From Deltaproteobacteria bacterium (lineage in GTDB: Bacteria; Myxococcota; Myxococcia; Myxococcales; Anaeromyxobacteraceae), in contig JACRMN010000015.1 in the NCBI GenBank assembly GCA_016214955.1, positions 1 through 64,000 on the forward strand: a stretch of DNA of 64,000 bases. Reading direction: 5' to 3'. The position numbers were made by a program, and so were the translations under genes. The notes under the pieces are model-generated. The model saw only the letters and a list, made by a program, of their open reading frames with translations. It was not told the origin of the DNA and ran no database searches. Shown here in pieces: positions 1 to 7,743 of this stretch; position 1 is the stretch's first letter, and every line of letters starts with the position of its first letter.

Positions 1-153
1 CGCATCGAGATCCTGGGGCGGCTCACCGGGTTCCTGGCCGCCTACCGAGAGGCCTGGGAGGATAGGCGCGCCGGCCGGCGGAGCGTGCTGTTCCCTTACG
101 GCACCTACCTCCTGCGCGTCCTTCACGGCGTGCCCTGCGCGGCCTGCGGGTAG
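1..153 (+). CDS. C-terminal end of a possible REP-associated transposase-like protein (partial)
   Basis: Frame 1 is open from the first base to a TAG at 151-153 and gives the last 50 residues of a protein whose start lies outside the window. The tail has a hydrophobic stretch (VLFPYGTYLLRV) and ends in two cysteines. As far as I recall, many REP-associated tyrosine transposases (Y1_Tnp, RAYT) end with a similar FPxGTYxLR segment. The hairpin repeats that begin about 165 bp downstream fit that reading, because RAYT genes are usually flanked by the palindromes they act on. No catalytic residues are inside the window, so the identity is a weak inference. Confidence 0.4.
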   Translation, partial: RIEILGRLTGFLAAYREAWEDRRAGRRSVLFPYGTYLLRVLHGVPCAACG

Positions 154-318
154 CGCACCCTTCCGACCAGCACGGAGACGCGGTAGCCAGGGCGCAGGCC
201 CCGGCGGAGGACTGCCTCCAGCCGCGGCCTGCTCGCTTCCAGCGTCGTCCCCCCGGCTCGGGAAAGTCTCACCCCGGCGGAGAGCCGCTTACCACTGCTC
301 CAACCCGAAGGATTCCTC

Positions 319-460
319 GGTTGCCCAGCCGCGGGCAGGCCGCGGCTCGCGACAACTACTCTCGGACGGGTTTCCCCGACCCCGGTTGCCCAGCCGCGGG
401 CGGGCCGCGGCTCGCGACAACTACTCTCGGACGGGTTTCCCTACTCTCGGACGGGTTTCC
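319..460. repeat. Tandem 65-bp palindromic repeat, REP-like
   Basis: Two copies with a 65-bp period start at 319 and 384. Each begins GGTTGCCC, then carries a hairpin (AGCCGCGG, 5-nt loop, CCGCGGCT; 327-347 in copy 1) bracketed by GTTG and CAAC, and ends ACTACTCTCGGACGGGTTTCC or close to it. The last 20 bp are duplicated again at 441-460. The only loop difference is A/G. A tetranucleotide next to a palindrome is the layout of REP elements. The rest of 154-496 holds no gene that I can support. Confidence 0.7.
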
Positions 461-496
461 CGGGTTTCCCGCCCGGTTTCCCCCCGGTTCCCCCGG

Positions 497-2047
497 CTAC
501 CGCACCAGCAGCCCCAGCCCCTTCATCTCCTTGGGCTTCACGAGCCCCATGACCTGGATGGCGGTGGGGGCGACGTCGGCGAGCACGCCCTCGCTGCGCA
601 GCTTGGCACCGCGGGAGTCGGGGTCGGCGAGGATGAAGGGAACGGGGCCGAGGGTGTGGGCGGTGTGCGGCTGCCCGGTGACCGGGTCCACCATCATCTC
701 GCAGTTGCCGTGGTCGGCGGTGATGAGGAGCGCCATCCCCGCCTGCTTGCAGGCCGCCCAGAGGCGGCCGATGCACTCGTCCACCACCCGCACCGCCTTC
801 ACCGCGGCGTCGAGGATGCCGGTGTGGCCCACCATGTCGGCGTTGGCGTAGTTCACCAGGATGAAGCCGTACTTGCCCGACTGCACCGCGGCCACCACCT
901 TGTCGGTGATCTCGCGGGCGCTCATCTCCGGCTTCTCGTCGTAGGTCTTCACGTCGCGCGGCGAGGGCACCAGGATGCGCTCCTCGCCCTCGAACACCTG
1001 CTCCTGGCCGCCGTTGAAGAAGAAGGTGACGTGGGCGTACTTCTCGGTCTCGGCGCAGCGGAGCTGCCGCAGCCCGGCCTGGGCCACCAGCTCGGGGAAG
1101 ATGTGGGTCGGCTGGTCGGGCTCGAAGGCCACCGGAAGCTTCAGCTTCTCGTCGTACTGGGTCAGGCACACGTAGGCCGAGAGGCGGGGCCGTGGGTCGC
1201 GGGCGAAGTCCTGGAAGGCGTCGTCGGTGAAGGCGCGGCTGATCTCGCGCGCCCTGTCGGCGCGGAAGTTGCCGAAGACCACGGCGTCGCCGTCGCCCAT
1301 GCGGGCCCGCGGGGCGCCGCCACCGTTCACCACCACCGTGGGCTTCACGAACTCGTCGTTCTCGCCGCGGGCGTAGCCCTCCTCCACCGCCTGCACCCCG
1401 CTGGCGGCCTTGTACCCCTCGCCCCTCACCATCGCCTTCCAGGCCTGCTCCACCCGGTCCCAACGCTTGTCGCGGTCCATGGCCCAGTAGCGGCCGCAGA
1501 CGGTGGCCACCTTGCCGTACCCCTTGTCGGCGAGCCGCTTCTCGAAGTCGCGCAGGTATCCCAGGCCGCTCCGGGGCGGGGTGTCGCGGCCATCGAGGAA
1601 GGCGTGGACGAACGCGCGGGGTACCCCTTCGCGCCGCGCCAGCTCCAGGCAGGCGTGCAGGTGCTCGACGTGGCTGTGGACGCCGCCATCGGAGAGCAGG
1701 CCCATGAGGTGGAGCGTGCCAGAGCCCTGGCGCGCCCGGGTGCAGGCCGAGCGCAGCGCCTCGTTCTGGAAGAAGGAGCCGTCCTCGACGGAGCGGTTGA
1801 TGCGCACCAGGTCCTGATAGACGATCCGGCCGGCGCCCATGTTGGTGTGGCCCACCTCGCTGTTGCCCATCTGGCCGTCGGGGAGGCCGACGGACAGGCC
1901 GCTGGTCTTCACCGCCGTCCACGGGAACTCGCTCATCAGGGCGTCCATGCTGGGCGTGCCGGCGATGGCGATGGCGTTGGCCTCGCGCTCGGCGCGGATG
2001 CCCCAGCCGTCGAGGACCACGAGCAGGATGGGCTTGTTCTTGGGCAC
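497..2047 (-). CDS. gpmI: 2,3-bisphosphoglycerate-independent phosphoglycerate mutase
   Basis: The enzyme interconverts 3- and 2-phosphoglycerate in glycolysis and gluconeogenesis, in the cytoplasm, using two Mn ions. The 516-residue length is normal for the family. VVLDGWG near the N-terminus supplies a metal ligand, and GNSEVGHTNMGAGR carries the phosphorylated serine. DGRDTPP, FNFRADR-like and TADHGNCE segments are the other metal and substrate motifs. I chose the GTG at 2047 because GAGG lies 6 nt upstream and homology begins at once with PKNKPILLVVLDGWG. An ATG at 2077 would add ten unlikely residues with no ribosome site. The gene diverges from the kinase operon. Confidence 0.95.
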   Translation of the reverse strand: MPKNKPILLVVLDGWGIRAEREANAIAIAGTPSMDALMSEFPWTAVKTSGLSVGLPDGQMGNSEVGHTNMGAGRIVYQDLVRINRSVEDGSFFQNEALRSACTRARQGSGTLHLMGLLSDGGVHSHVEHLHACLELARREGVPRAFVHAFLDGRDTPPRSGLGYLRDFEKRLADKGYGKVATVCGRYWAMDRDKRWDRVEQAWKAMVRGEGYKAASGVQAVEEGYARGENDEFVKPTVVVNGGGAPRARMGDGDAVVFGNFRADRAREISRAFTDDAFQDFARDPRPRLSAYVCLTQYDEKLKLPVAFEPDQPTHIFPELVAQAGLRQLRCAETEKYAHVTFFFNGGQEQVFEGEERILVPSPRDVKTYDEKPEMSAREITDKVVAAVQSGKYGFILVNYANADMVGHTGILDAAVKAVRVVDECIGRLWAACKQAGMALLITADHGNCEMMVDPVTGQPHTAHTLGPVPFILADPDSRGAKLRSEGVLADVAPTAIQVMGLVKPKEMKGLGLLVR

Positions 2048-2080
2048 GCAGGACCTCGGGACGGCGGGGTGAGGCATGTT

Positions 2081-2101
2081 AGGCGCCGGTCTCCGGCGCC
2101 T
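2081..2101. other. Perfect hairpin between gpmI and the kinase gene
   Basis: AGGCGCCGG and CCGGCGCCT form a 9-bp perfect stem with a TCT loop. It sits in the divergent intergenic region 2048-2188 and has no T-tract, so it is not an intrinsic terminator for either gene. It could be a regulator site or only a GC-rich palindrome. Confidence 0.5.
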
Positions 2102-2188
2102 CAAGGGGCTCGCGGCGCCGCCAGGGAGGGCAACGGCGGCGCCGATCCAGGGGGAGCGTCGCCTCGGCCCCGGACGCGGTGGTAGAAC

Positions 2189-5182
2189 GTGCACCTTCGT
2201 GCCCCGGAGCAGCGCAGCGTGAACGACCAGCCTGGCGAGAACGCGCCCGAGCGGAACGAGCCTGCGGCGGGCGAGACCCATAGCCGGGCGCAGGACGTCT
2301 CGGCGCAGCTCTCGGCCCTGCTCGAGGAGCTGGCGCGTGCGCCCGACGCCGACCTGGCCAGCGCGTGGCAGAAGGGGCTCTCGGCCGGGGACGAGGTGGG
2401 CCGCTTCCGGCTGATGCGGGAGCTGGGGCGCGGCGGCTTCGGCGTGGTCTACGAGGCGGTGGACCGGGAGCTGGAGCGGGCGGTGGCCTTCAAGGCGGTG
2501 CGGGCCGGCTCGCGCTTCGCCCACCTCTCGGAGGACTTCCTGCGCCGCGAGGCGGCGGCCGTGGGCCGGCTCAACCACCCCGGCATCGTCACCCTCCACG
2601 ACATCGGCCAGGGGCCCACCGGCCCGTACCTCATCTTCGAGCTCCTGCGCGGCCAGACGCTCACCGAGCGGCTCAAGCAGGGGGTGCTGCCGGCGCGGGA
2701 GGCCCTGCGGATCGCCACCGAGATCAGCCGCGCGCTGGTCCACGCCCACCGGCTCGGCGTGGTGCACCGCGACCTCAAGCCCTCCAACGTGTTCCTGGCC
2801 GAGGACGGCGCGGTCAAGGTGCTCGACTTCGGCCTGGCCTTCCTCTTCGGCAGGGGCGGTCCGGCCAGCGCCGGCACCCCGGCCTACATGGCGCCGGAGC
2901 AGTGGCGCAGCGAGCCGGGCGACGAGCGGGTCGATCTCTTCGCCCTCGGCTGCCTGCTCTACCAGATGATCTGCGGCAAGCTCCCCTACCAGGTGACGCT
3001 GCGGGGCAGCGAGGCGCTCTCGGCCGGCGCGCCGCCGGCCCTGGCGGCGCCGGCGGTGCCCTCGGCGCTGCGCAGGCTGGTGACTCGCTGCCTCGAACCC
3101 GATGCCGCCAGCCGCCCCGCCAACTCCGCCACGGTGCTGCGCGAGCTCGAGGCCATCGCCGCCCGCATCGACGGCCGCAAGCGGCGGGGGCTCCTCCTCG
3201 GCGGCGTGGCGGCCACGGCGCTGCTCTCCGCCGGCGCGGTCTGGCTCCACGACCAGCTGGCCACCAGCGAGGGGCCGCGGGTGACGGTGGCGGTGGCCGA
3301 CGTGGCCAACCAGACGGGGGAGCCGGCCCTCGACGGCCTCTCCGGCCTGCTCATCACCTCGCTCGAGCAATCGCGCCGGCTCCATGTGCTCTCGCGCCTG
3401 CGGATGATGGACCTGGCGCGCCAGGCCGGGCGGCGCGACCCCTCGCGCATCGACGAGGTGGTGGGCCAGGAGATCGCCCGGCAGGCGCAGGCCCGGGCGC
3501 TGCTGCTCGCCTCGGTGCACAAGTTCGAGAGCGTCTTCGCGCTGGAGCTGCGGGCCATCGCCCCCGGGGCCCAGGACTACCTCTTCACGCTGCAGGAGAA
3601 GGCCCGCGGCCTGGCGGAGATCCCGGCGGCCATCGACAGGCTTTCCGAGGGGGCGCGGCGGGCGCTGGCCGAGCGGCGCGGCGACGTGCGGCTCGCCTCG
3701 GTGAAGGTGGCCGACGCGGTGACCGGCAGCCTCGACGCCTACGGCCTCTACCACCAGGGCGTCGCCTGCGTGGAGCACTTCGACCTCGCGGGCGGCTGGT
3801 TCGCGGGCAGCAACTGCGTGCGCCACTTCCGCGCCGCGGTGGAGAGGGACCCGGGCTTCGCGCTCGCCTGGTACGAGCTGGCGGTGGCCTACGAGGACGG
3901 CGCCCCCGACGCGGAGGCGCGGCAGGCCATCGAGCGGGCGCTGGCCGCGCAGGACCGCGCCCCGCCGCGCGAGCAGGCGCTCATCCGCGCCCGCAAGGCC
4001 GAGATCGACGGCCACGCCGATCAGGCGCTGGCCATCTACCGCGAGGTCCTGGAGAGCTTCCCCGACGACAAGCGCACCCTGTTTCGTGCCGCGGCGCTGG
4101 AGATCCGCCGCGCCCGGTTCGCCGAGGCCGTTCCCTGGCTGGAGCGGGCCCTGTTCCTCGACCCCACCCACGAGCAGGCGCTCGACCAGCTGGTGCTCGC
4201 GCTGGGCGTGCTGGGGCGCAAGGAGGATCTGGCGGCGCGCGTGCGGCAGTGGGAGGCGGTGCCGCCGGTGCCGGCCGTCCGCCACGCCCTGGTGCGGGCC
4301 CGCTTCTGGCTCGGCGACCGGGAGGGTGCCATCCAGGCCGCGCGGGCCGCGGTGGAGGCGGGCAGCGGCCCCACCGCCGAGGACGACCTGGTGGGCGCGC
4401 TGCAGGGTGTGGGCGCTTACCGCGAGGTGGAGACCAACCTGCTGCGGCGGCGCGGCGAAGGGCCGCTCACCTTCTACCAGTCGCTCCAGCTCCTGGGCGC
4501 GGTGCTGGCCCAGGGGCGCGTCCGCGAGGCTCGCCGGCTGGAGGCCGACCTGGCGGCGGGGACCGAACGCATGGTCGTGGAGGGCATGCGGACCATGGTC
4601 CGGGCCTGGCTCGGCAGCCCGGGGGAGGCGCTCGCCGCCGCGGAGCGGATCGCCGACCTCCAGAGCACGGGCGCCACCTACGCTGCCTTCGCGGCATGGG
4701 CGGGCGAGCTCGACGGTGCGGAGCGGCTGGCCCAGCGGCTGCCGTCGGGCTCCGATACCCGCCTCAAGGTGGACGCCATCGTGGCCCTCCGGCGCGGGCG
4801 GCTGGCCGAGGCGCGCGCGCTGCTCGAAGGGCTGGAAGAGCGCGACCCCTACGGCCACGTCTCGCACCTCCTGCCCTCCTTCCTCCTGGCCGAGGTTGCC
4901 GCCGCGTCCGGCGACGCCGCGGCAACGAAGCGGTGGGTGGTGCGCTACCACGCAACCTGGCCGCGTGGCCTGTGGCGGAGCTGGGCGTGGCCGCGGAGCC
5001 TCTACCTCCTCGCCGAGGCGCACGAGCGGCTGGGGGAGCGGGCCGAGGCGCTCGCGACTGTCGACCGGCTGCTCGATCTCTGGAAGGATGCCGATGGGGG
5101 CGCGCCGCTGCTGGCCGAGTCACGGAAGCTGCGCGCGCGCCTCTTGCTTGGCCTGCCCGCAGGGAGGGACCGGAGACCATGA
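2189..5182 (+). CDS. Membrane-anchored serine/threonine protein kinase with TPR-like sensor region
   Basis: This eukaryotic-type (Hanks) kinase has all core motifs: the glycine loop GRGGFGVVYE at about 80-89, Lys102 in VAFKAV, HRDLKPSN at 193-200, DFG at 213-215 and APE in PAYMAPEQ. One membrane segment follows at about 334-353. The remaining 640 residues are Ala/Leu-rich helical repeats of TPR character, presumably outside the cytoplasm or at the membrane face. GTG 2189 gives 997 residues. The GTG at 2219 has a better-placed GGAGC and may be the real start. The stop overlaps the next ATG (ATGA, 5179-5182), so the kinase is probably translationally coupled to the Lys-rich protein and the ATP-grasp ligase downstream. 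Confidence 0.9.
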   Translation: MHLRAPEQRSVNDQPGENAPERNEPAAGETHSRAQDVSAQLSALLEELARAPDADLASAWQKGLSAGDEVGRFRLMRELGRGGFGVVYEAVDRELERAVAFKAVRAGSRFAHLSEDFLRREAAAVGRLNHPGIVTLHDIGQGPTGPYLIFELLRGQTLTERLKQGVLPAREALRIATEISRALVHAHRLGVVHRDLKPSNVFLAEDGAVKVLDFGLAFLFGRGGPASAGTPAYMAPEQWRSEPGDERVDLFALGCLLYQMICGKLPYQVTLRGSEALSAGAPPALAAPAVPSALRRLVTRCLEPDAASRPANSATVLRELEAIAARIDGRKRRGLLLGGVAATALLSAGAVWLHDQLATSEGPRVTVAVADVANQTGEPALDGLSGLLITSLEQSRRLHVLSRLRMMDLARQAGRRDPSRIDEVVGQEIARQAQARALLLASVHKFESVFALELRAIAPGAQDYLFTLQEKARGLAEIPAAIDRLSEGARRALAERRGDVRLASVKVADAVTGSLDAYGLYHQGVACVEHFDLAGGWFAGSNCVRHFRAAVERDPGFALAWYELAVAYEDGAPDAEARQAIERALAAQDRAPPREQALIRARKAEIDGHADQALAIYREVLESFPDDKRTLFRAAALEIRRARFAEAVPWLERALFLDPTHEQALDQLVLALGVLGRKEDLAARVRQWEAVPPVPAVRHALVRARFWLGDREGAIQAARAAVEAGSGPTAEDDLVGALQGVGAYREVETNLLRRRGEGPLTFYQSLQLLGAVLAQGRVREARRLEADLAAGTERMVVEGMRTMVRAWLGSPGEALAAAERIADLQSTGATYAAFAAWAGELDGAERLAQRLPSGSDTRLKVDAIVALRRGRLAEARALLEGLEERDPYGHVSHLLPSFLLAEVAAASGDAAATKRWVVRYHATWPRGLWRSWAWPRSLYLLAEAHERLGERAEALATVDRLLDLWKDADGGAPLLAESRKLRARLLLGLPAGRDRRP

Positions 5183-5424
5183 CCGAGAACACGATGAAGA
5201 ACCCCGACGCGGACGACCCCAGGGTGCTCGACGGCCCCTCGCTGTTCACGCCCGCCGCCCAGCCGGCCCCGAAGAGGGCGGCCCCGCGGAAGAAACCGGT
5301 CAAGAAGGCCGGCAAGAAGGTGGGGAAAAAGAAGGCAGCCGCGAGGAAGGCCGGCAAGAAGGCGGCCGCGAAGAAGACCGCGCGGCGGCCGGCGAAGAAG
5401 AAGCCGGCGCGGCTGCGCCGGTAG
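5179..5424 (+). CDS. Small Lys/Ala-rich basic protein (histone H1-like tail)
   Basis: This 81-residue protein has two halves. The first 30 or so residues are acidic and polar (TENTMKNPDADDPRVLDGPS, then LFTPAAQPAP). The last 50 hold about 18 lysines in KKA and GKK repeats, like bacterial histone H1-like proteins that bind DNA non-specifically. The ATG overlaps the kinase stop, and GGAGACC precedes it. It lies directly before a small ORF and an ATP-grasp ligase of the graspetide maturase family. It could therefore be a DNA-binding protein, a kinase substrate (Ser/Thr in the N-terminal half), or a modified peptide. The Lys-rich tail has no acidic residues, so it is not a typical graspetide core. 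Confidence 0.8.
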   Translation: MTENTMKNPDADDPRVLDGPSLFTPAAQPAPKRAAPRKKPVKKAGKKVGKKKAAARKAGKKAAAKKTARRPAKKKPARLRR

Positions 5425-5429
5425 CCGCC

Positions 5430-5702
5430 ATGGCCCGCGGGCGCTCCGGCCCGGTTCGCCGGCCTCGCCGGGGGGCGCTCCCGCCCGTTCCCTTCCTGCT
5501 GGCCACCGCCAGGCCGGCCGCCCCGGAAGCGCGCCAGGCCCTGGCCCGCCAGGCGCGGCTCCTGCGGCTGGCCGCAACCTGGCAGGCGCTGGCGCCGCTC
5601 GAGGAGGCGGCCTGGCGCGGTGGGCTCTCGGCCCGCGGCCTGGCGCGGCTGCAGCGGGCCAGGGTGGCCTACGCCCGGCTCGTCGCCGAGGTCGGCCGGT
5701 GA
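5430..5702 (+). CDS. Small Arg/Ala-rich protein of unknown function
   Basis: This 90-residue ORF begins 5 nt after the Lys-rich gene and ends in a GTGA overlap with the ATP-grasp gene (5699-5702), which argues that it is really translated. The N-terminus is very basic (ARGRSGPVRRPRRG), followed by PPVPFLLATARP and a Leu/Ala/Arg helical region. I do not recognise the family. Its place directly before a maturase-type ATP-grasp ligase makes it a possible substrate or partner, but it lacks an obvious Thr/Ser plus Asp/Glu core. No strong ribosome site precedes ATG 5430, so coupling to the upstream gene is likely. Confidence 0.6.
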   Translation: MARGRSGPVRRPRRGALPPVPFLLATARPAAPEARQALARQARLLRLAATWQALAPLEEAAWRGGLSARGLARLQRARVAYARLVAEVGR

Positions 5703-6637
5703 TCCTGCTGGTCTCGCACCGCGGCGACCCCCACCTCGGGCCCGTGCTGGCGGGGCTGCTGCGGCGCAGGCAGCGCACGGCGATCCTCGACACCGGCCGC
5801 TTCCCCACGCTGGGCCGCCTCGACCTCAGGCTTGGAGGCGCGGGGCTGGAGCGGCTCCGGGTGGCGGCGGGGCCGGGCACCTTCGAGGCCCGCGAGATCG
5901 CGGCGGTCTGGTGGTGGCGGCCCCTGCCCTGCGAGCCCGACCGCCGCATGCCCCTCGCCAGCCACCGCGAGGTGGCGAGGCTGGAAACGGCGGCGGCCCT
6001 GGGCGGCCTGCTGCGCTGCACCCGGGCACTGTGGGTGAACGAGCCGGCGGCGGCGCGCGAGGCCGAGCACAAGGTCTGGCAGCTCCGCCTGGCCCGGGAG
6101 TGCGGCCTGGCGGTGCCTCGCACCTGCGTCACCGGCCTCCCGGCCCAGGCGCGGGCCTTCCTGCGCGAGGTGGCGCCGGGGCGGGCGGTCTTCAAGGCGC
6201 TCGACGTCCGGCCCGAGACCTGGCGCGAGACCCGGCTGGTGGGCCCCGAGGAGCGCAGCCTCCTGCCGCTGCTCCGCCACGCGCCCGTGCTCTTCCAGGA
6301 GCACGTGCCCGGCGTCGACCTGCGGGTCACCTGCGTGGGCCGGCGGCTCTTCGCGGCCGAGATCGACGCGCGCCACACCTCCTCTCCGCACGACTACCGG
6401 CTGGCGCTGGGCCAGGCTCGGGTCCGGCCGGCCCGGCTACCGGCCGAGGTGCGGCGGGGGCTGCGAACGCTGCTCTCGCGGCTCGGGCTCCGCTACGGCG
6501 CGGTGGACCTGCGGCGCTCGGCGGACGGGGAGCACCTCTTCCTGGAGGTGAACCCCGCCGGCCAGTTCCACTTCGTGGAGCAGCGCACCGGCCAGCCCAT
6601 CGGCGAGGCGCTCTGCGACCTCCTGGCGAGCGGCTAG
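5699..6637 (+). CDS. MvdD-type ATP-grasp ligase (graspetide maturase family)
   Basis: The 312-residue protein opens with ILLVSHRGDPHL and LDTGRFPT, the N-terminal signature of the MvdC/MvdD ATP-grasp ribosomal-peptide ligases. It continues with VWWWRP, then the ATP-grasp core (KALDVRP, VLFQEHVPGVDLRVTCVG) and the Mg site in LEVNPAGQFHFVEQRTGQP. Family members use ATP to form ester or amide crosslinks between side chains of a precursor peptide. The start is GTG 5699 with GAGG 11 nt upstream, overlapping the previous stop. It closes the kinase operon and overlaps the converging FAD gene by 4 nt. The substrate is unknown; the two small upstream ORFs are candidates. Confidence 0.85.
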   Translation: MILLVSHRGDPHLGPVLAGLLRRRQRTAILDTGRFPTLGRLDLRLGGAGLERLRVAAGPGTFEAREIAAVWWWRPLPCEPDRRMPLASHREVARLETAAALGGLLRCTRALWVNEPAAAREAEHKVWQLRLARECGLAVPRTCVTGLPAQARAFLREVAPGRAVFKALDVRPETWRETRLVGPEERSLLPLLRHAPVLFQEHVPGVDLRVTCVGRRLFAAEIDARHTSSPHDYRLALGQARVRPARLPAEVRRGLRTLLSRLGLRYGAVDLRRSADGEHLFLEVNPAGQFHFVEQRTGQPIGEALCDLLASG

Positions 6638-7743
6638 CCCACCGCCCAGCTCACCAGCCGCGAGAGGACGCGCGGGTGGCGCCCGGCCGCCTCCAGCACC
6701 CGGCGCCGCGCCTCGGGTCGGCGCGCCAGGCCGAGCACGAAGCGGGCGGCGGCGGCGTACTTGCGCCAGCGCCGCCCCTGGGCCCTGTCGAAGGGCAGGA
6801 GCGCCTTCCTCGTCGCGCCCTGGGCCAGCGCCTCGGGGAGGATGGCGCCGAGGTCGAGGGCCGACTCCAGCGCCATGGAGATGCCTTCGCCGGTGATGGC
6901 GTCCACGTAGCCGGCAGCGTCCCCCACCAGCACCAGGCGGTCGCGGGTGCGGGCGGTGGATTCGCGGCCGAAGGGGCCGGCGCCGGCCGGCGCCGAGTCG
7001 AAGGCCGCGCCCCCGAGCCGCGCCCGCACCGCCGGGAACAGCGAGAGGAGCTGGCCGAAGGGGGCGCGGCAGGCCTCCTCGCAGAGGAAGGCCACGCCGA
7101 CTCGCTGGCGGCCGGCCGGCGTCACGTAGGCCTCGACCCCGTCGGCGAAGTGGACCTCGACGGCGTCGGTCCAGGGGCGCAGGGCGTAGTGGCGCCGCAG
7201 ACCGAAGCGCTCCTCGCCGGAGAGCGGCCGGTCGAGCCCCTCTCGCACGCGGATGGGCGAGAGGAGGCCGTCGGCGGCCACCAGGAGCCGGGCGCGCTCG
7301 ATGGCGGAGGGCGTGCCCACCTCCACGCCCTTCGGTCCCCGGCGGTGCGAGACCACCGGCGTGCGCTCTCGCACCTCGGCGCCCGCCGCGCGAGCCCGGC
7401 CGAGCAGCGCCTGCGAGAGCGCGGTGCGGCGCACGCCCAGCCCGCCCTCCCCGGCGAAGCGGGCCTCGGCGGTGGTGCCCTCCTCGTCGATCCAGCGGAT
7501 GGCGCGGATGGGCGCCTGGTCGTCGGCCGGCACCAGCCGCAGGGCGCCGAGCGCCTCCAGCGCCCGCACGCCGCCGGGCAGGAGCCCCTCGCCGCAGGCC
7601 TTGTCGGCGGGGAGCGTGCCCCGCTCCAGCACCAGCACGTCGAGGCCGCGGGAGGCTGCGGCGATGGCCACGGCCAGGCCGGCCGGGCCACCGCCGGCGA
7701 CCACCAGGTCGCGGATGCGCGGCTCGAGGGCGACCCTAGCCAT
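6634..7743 (-). CDS. FAD-dependent oxidoreductase of the geranylgeranyl reductase / aromatic hydroxylase fold
   Basis: This 369-residue flavoprotein has the Rossmann FAD motif VAGGGPAGLAVAIAAASRG at its N-terminus and the second FAD motif GDAAGYVDAITGEGISMALES near residue 280. These place it in the FixC / geranylgeranyl-reductase-like and group A hydroxylase superfamily. It is the last gene of the type III PKS operon, and its ATG overlaps the AMP-ligase stop by 8 nt. In Streptomyces srsABC a flavoprotein hydroxylase turns methylated alkylresorcinols into alkyl-benzoquinones; by position this protein could do the same. Reduction of an isoprenoid or fatty chain is the alternative. Confidence 0.85.
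   Translation of the reverse strand: MARVALEPRIRDLVVAGGGPAGLAVAIAAASRGLDVLVLERGTLPADKACGEGLLPGGVRALEALGALRLVPADDQAPIRAIRWIDEEGTTAEARFAGEGGLGVRRTALSQALLGRARAAGAEVRERTPVVSHRRGPKGVEVGTPSAIERARLLVAADGLLSPIRVREGLDRPLSGEERFGLRRHYALRPWTDAVEVHFADGVEAYVTPAGRQRVGVAFLCEEACRAPFGQLLSLFPAVRARLGGAAFDSAPAGAGPFGRESTARTRDRLVLVGDAAGYVDAITGEGISMALESALDLGAILPEALAQGATRKALLPFDRAQGRRWRKYAAAARFVLGLARRPEARRRVLEAAGRHPRVLSRLVSWAVG

Noticed and set aside
319-460. CRISPR-like array at the left edge
   Set aside because: There are only two full units, no unique spacers of constant length, and the unit is a hairpin of REP type. No cas gene is present.
386-2185. 600-codon plus-strand frame opposite gpmI
   Set aside because: It is antisense to a certain gene, rich in His/Gly/Ala from codon shadow, and has no domain.
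497-5023. Very long minus-strand open frame continuing past gpmI through the kinase gene
   Set aside because: It is the antisense shadow of the kinase gene caused by high GC at third positions. Only the gpmI part has protein homology.
5179-5424. Classical graspetide precursor
   Set aside because: The C-terminal half has no Asp or Glu, so it cannot form the usual ester or amide crosslinks; it remains only a candidate partner.
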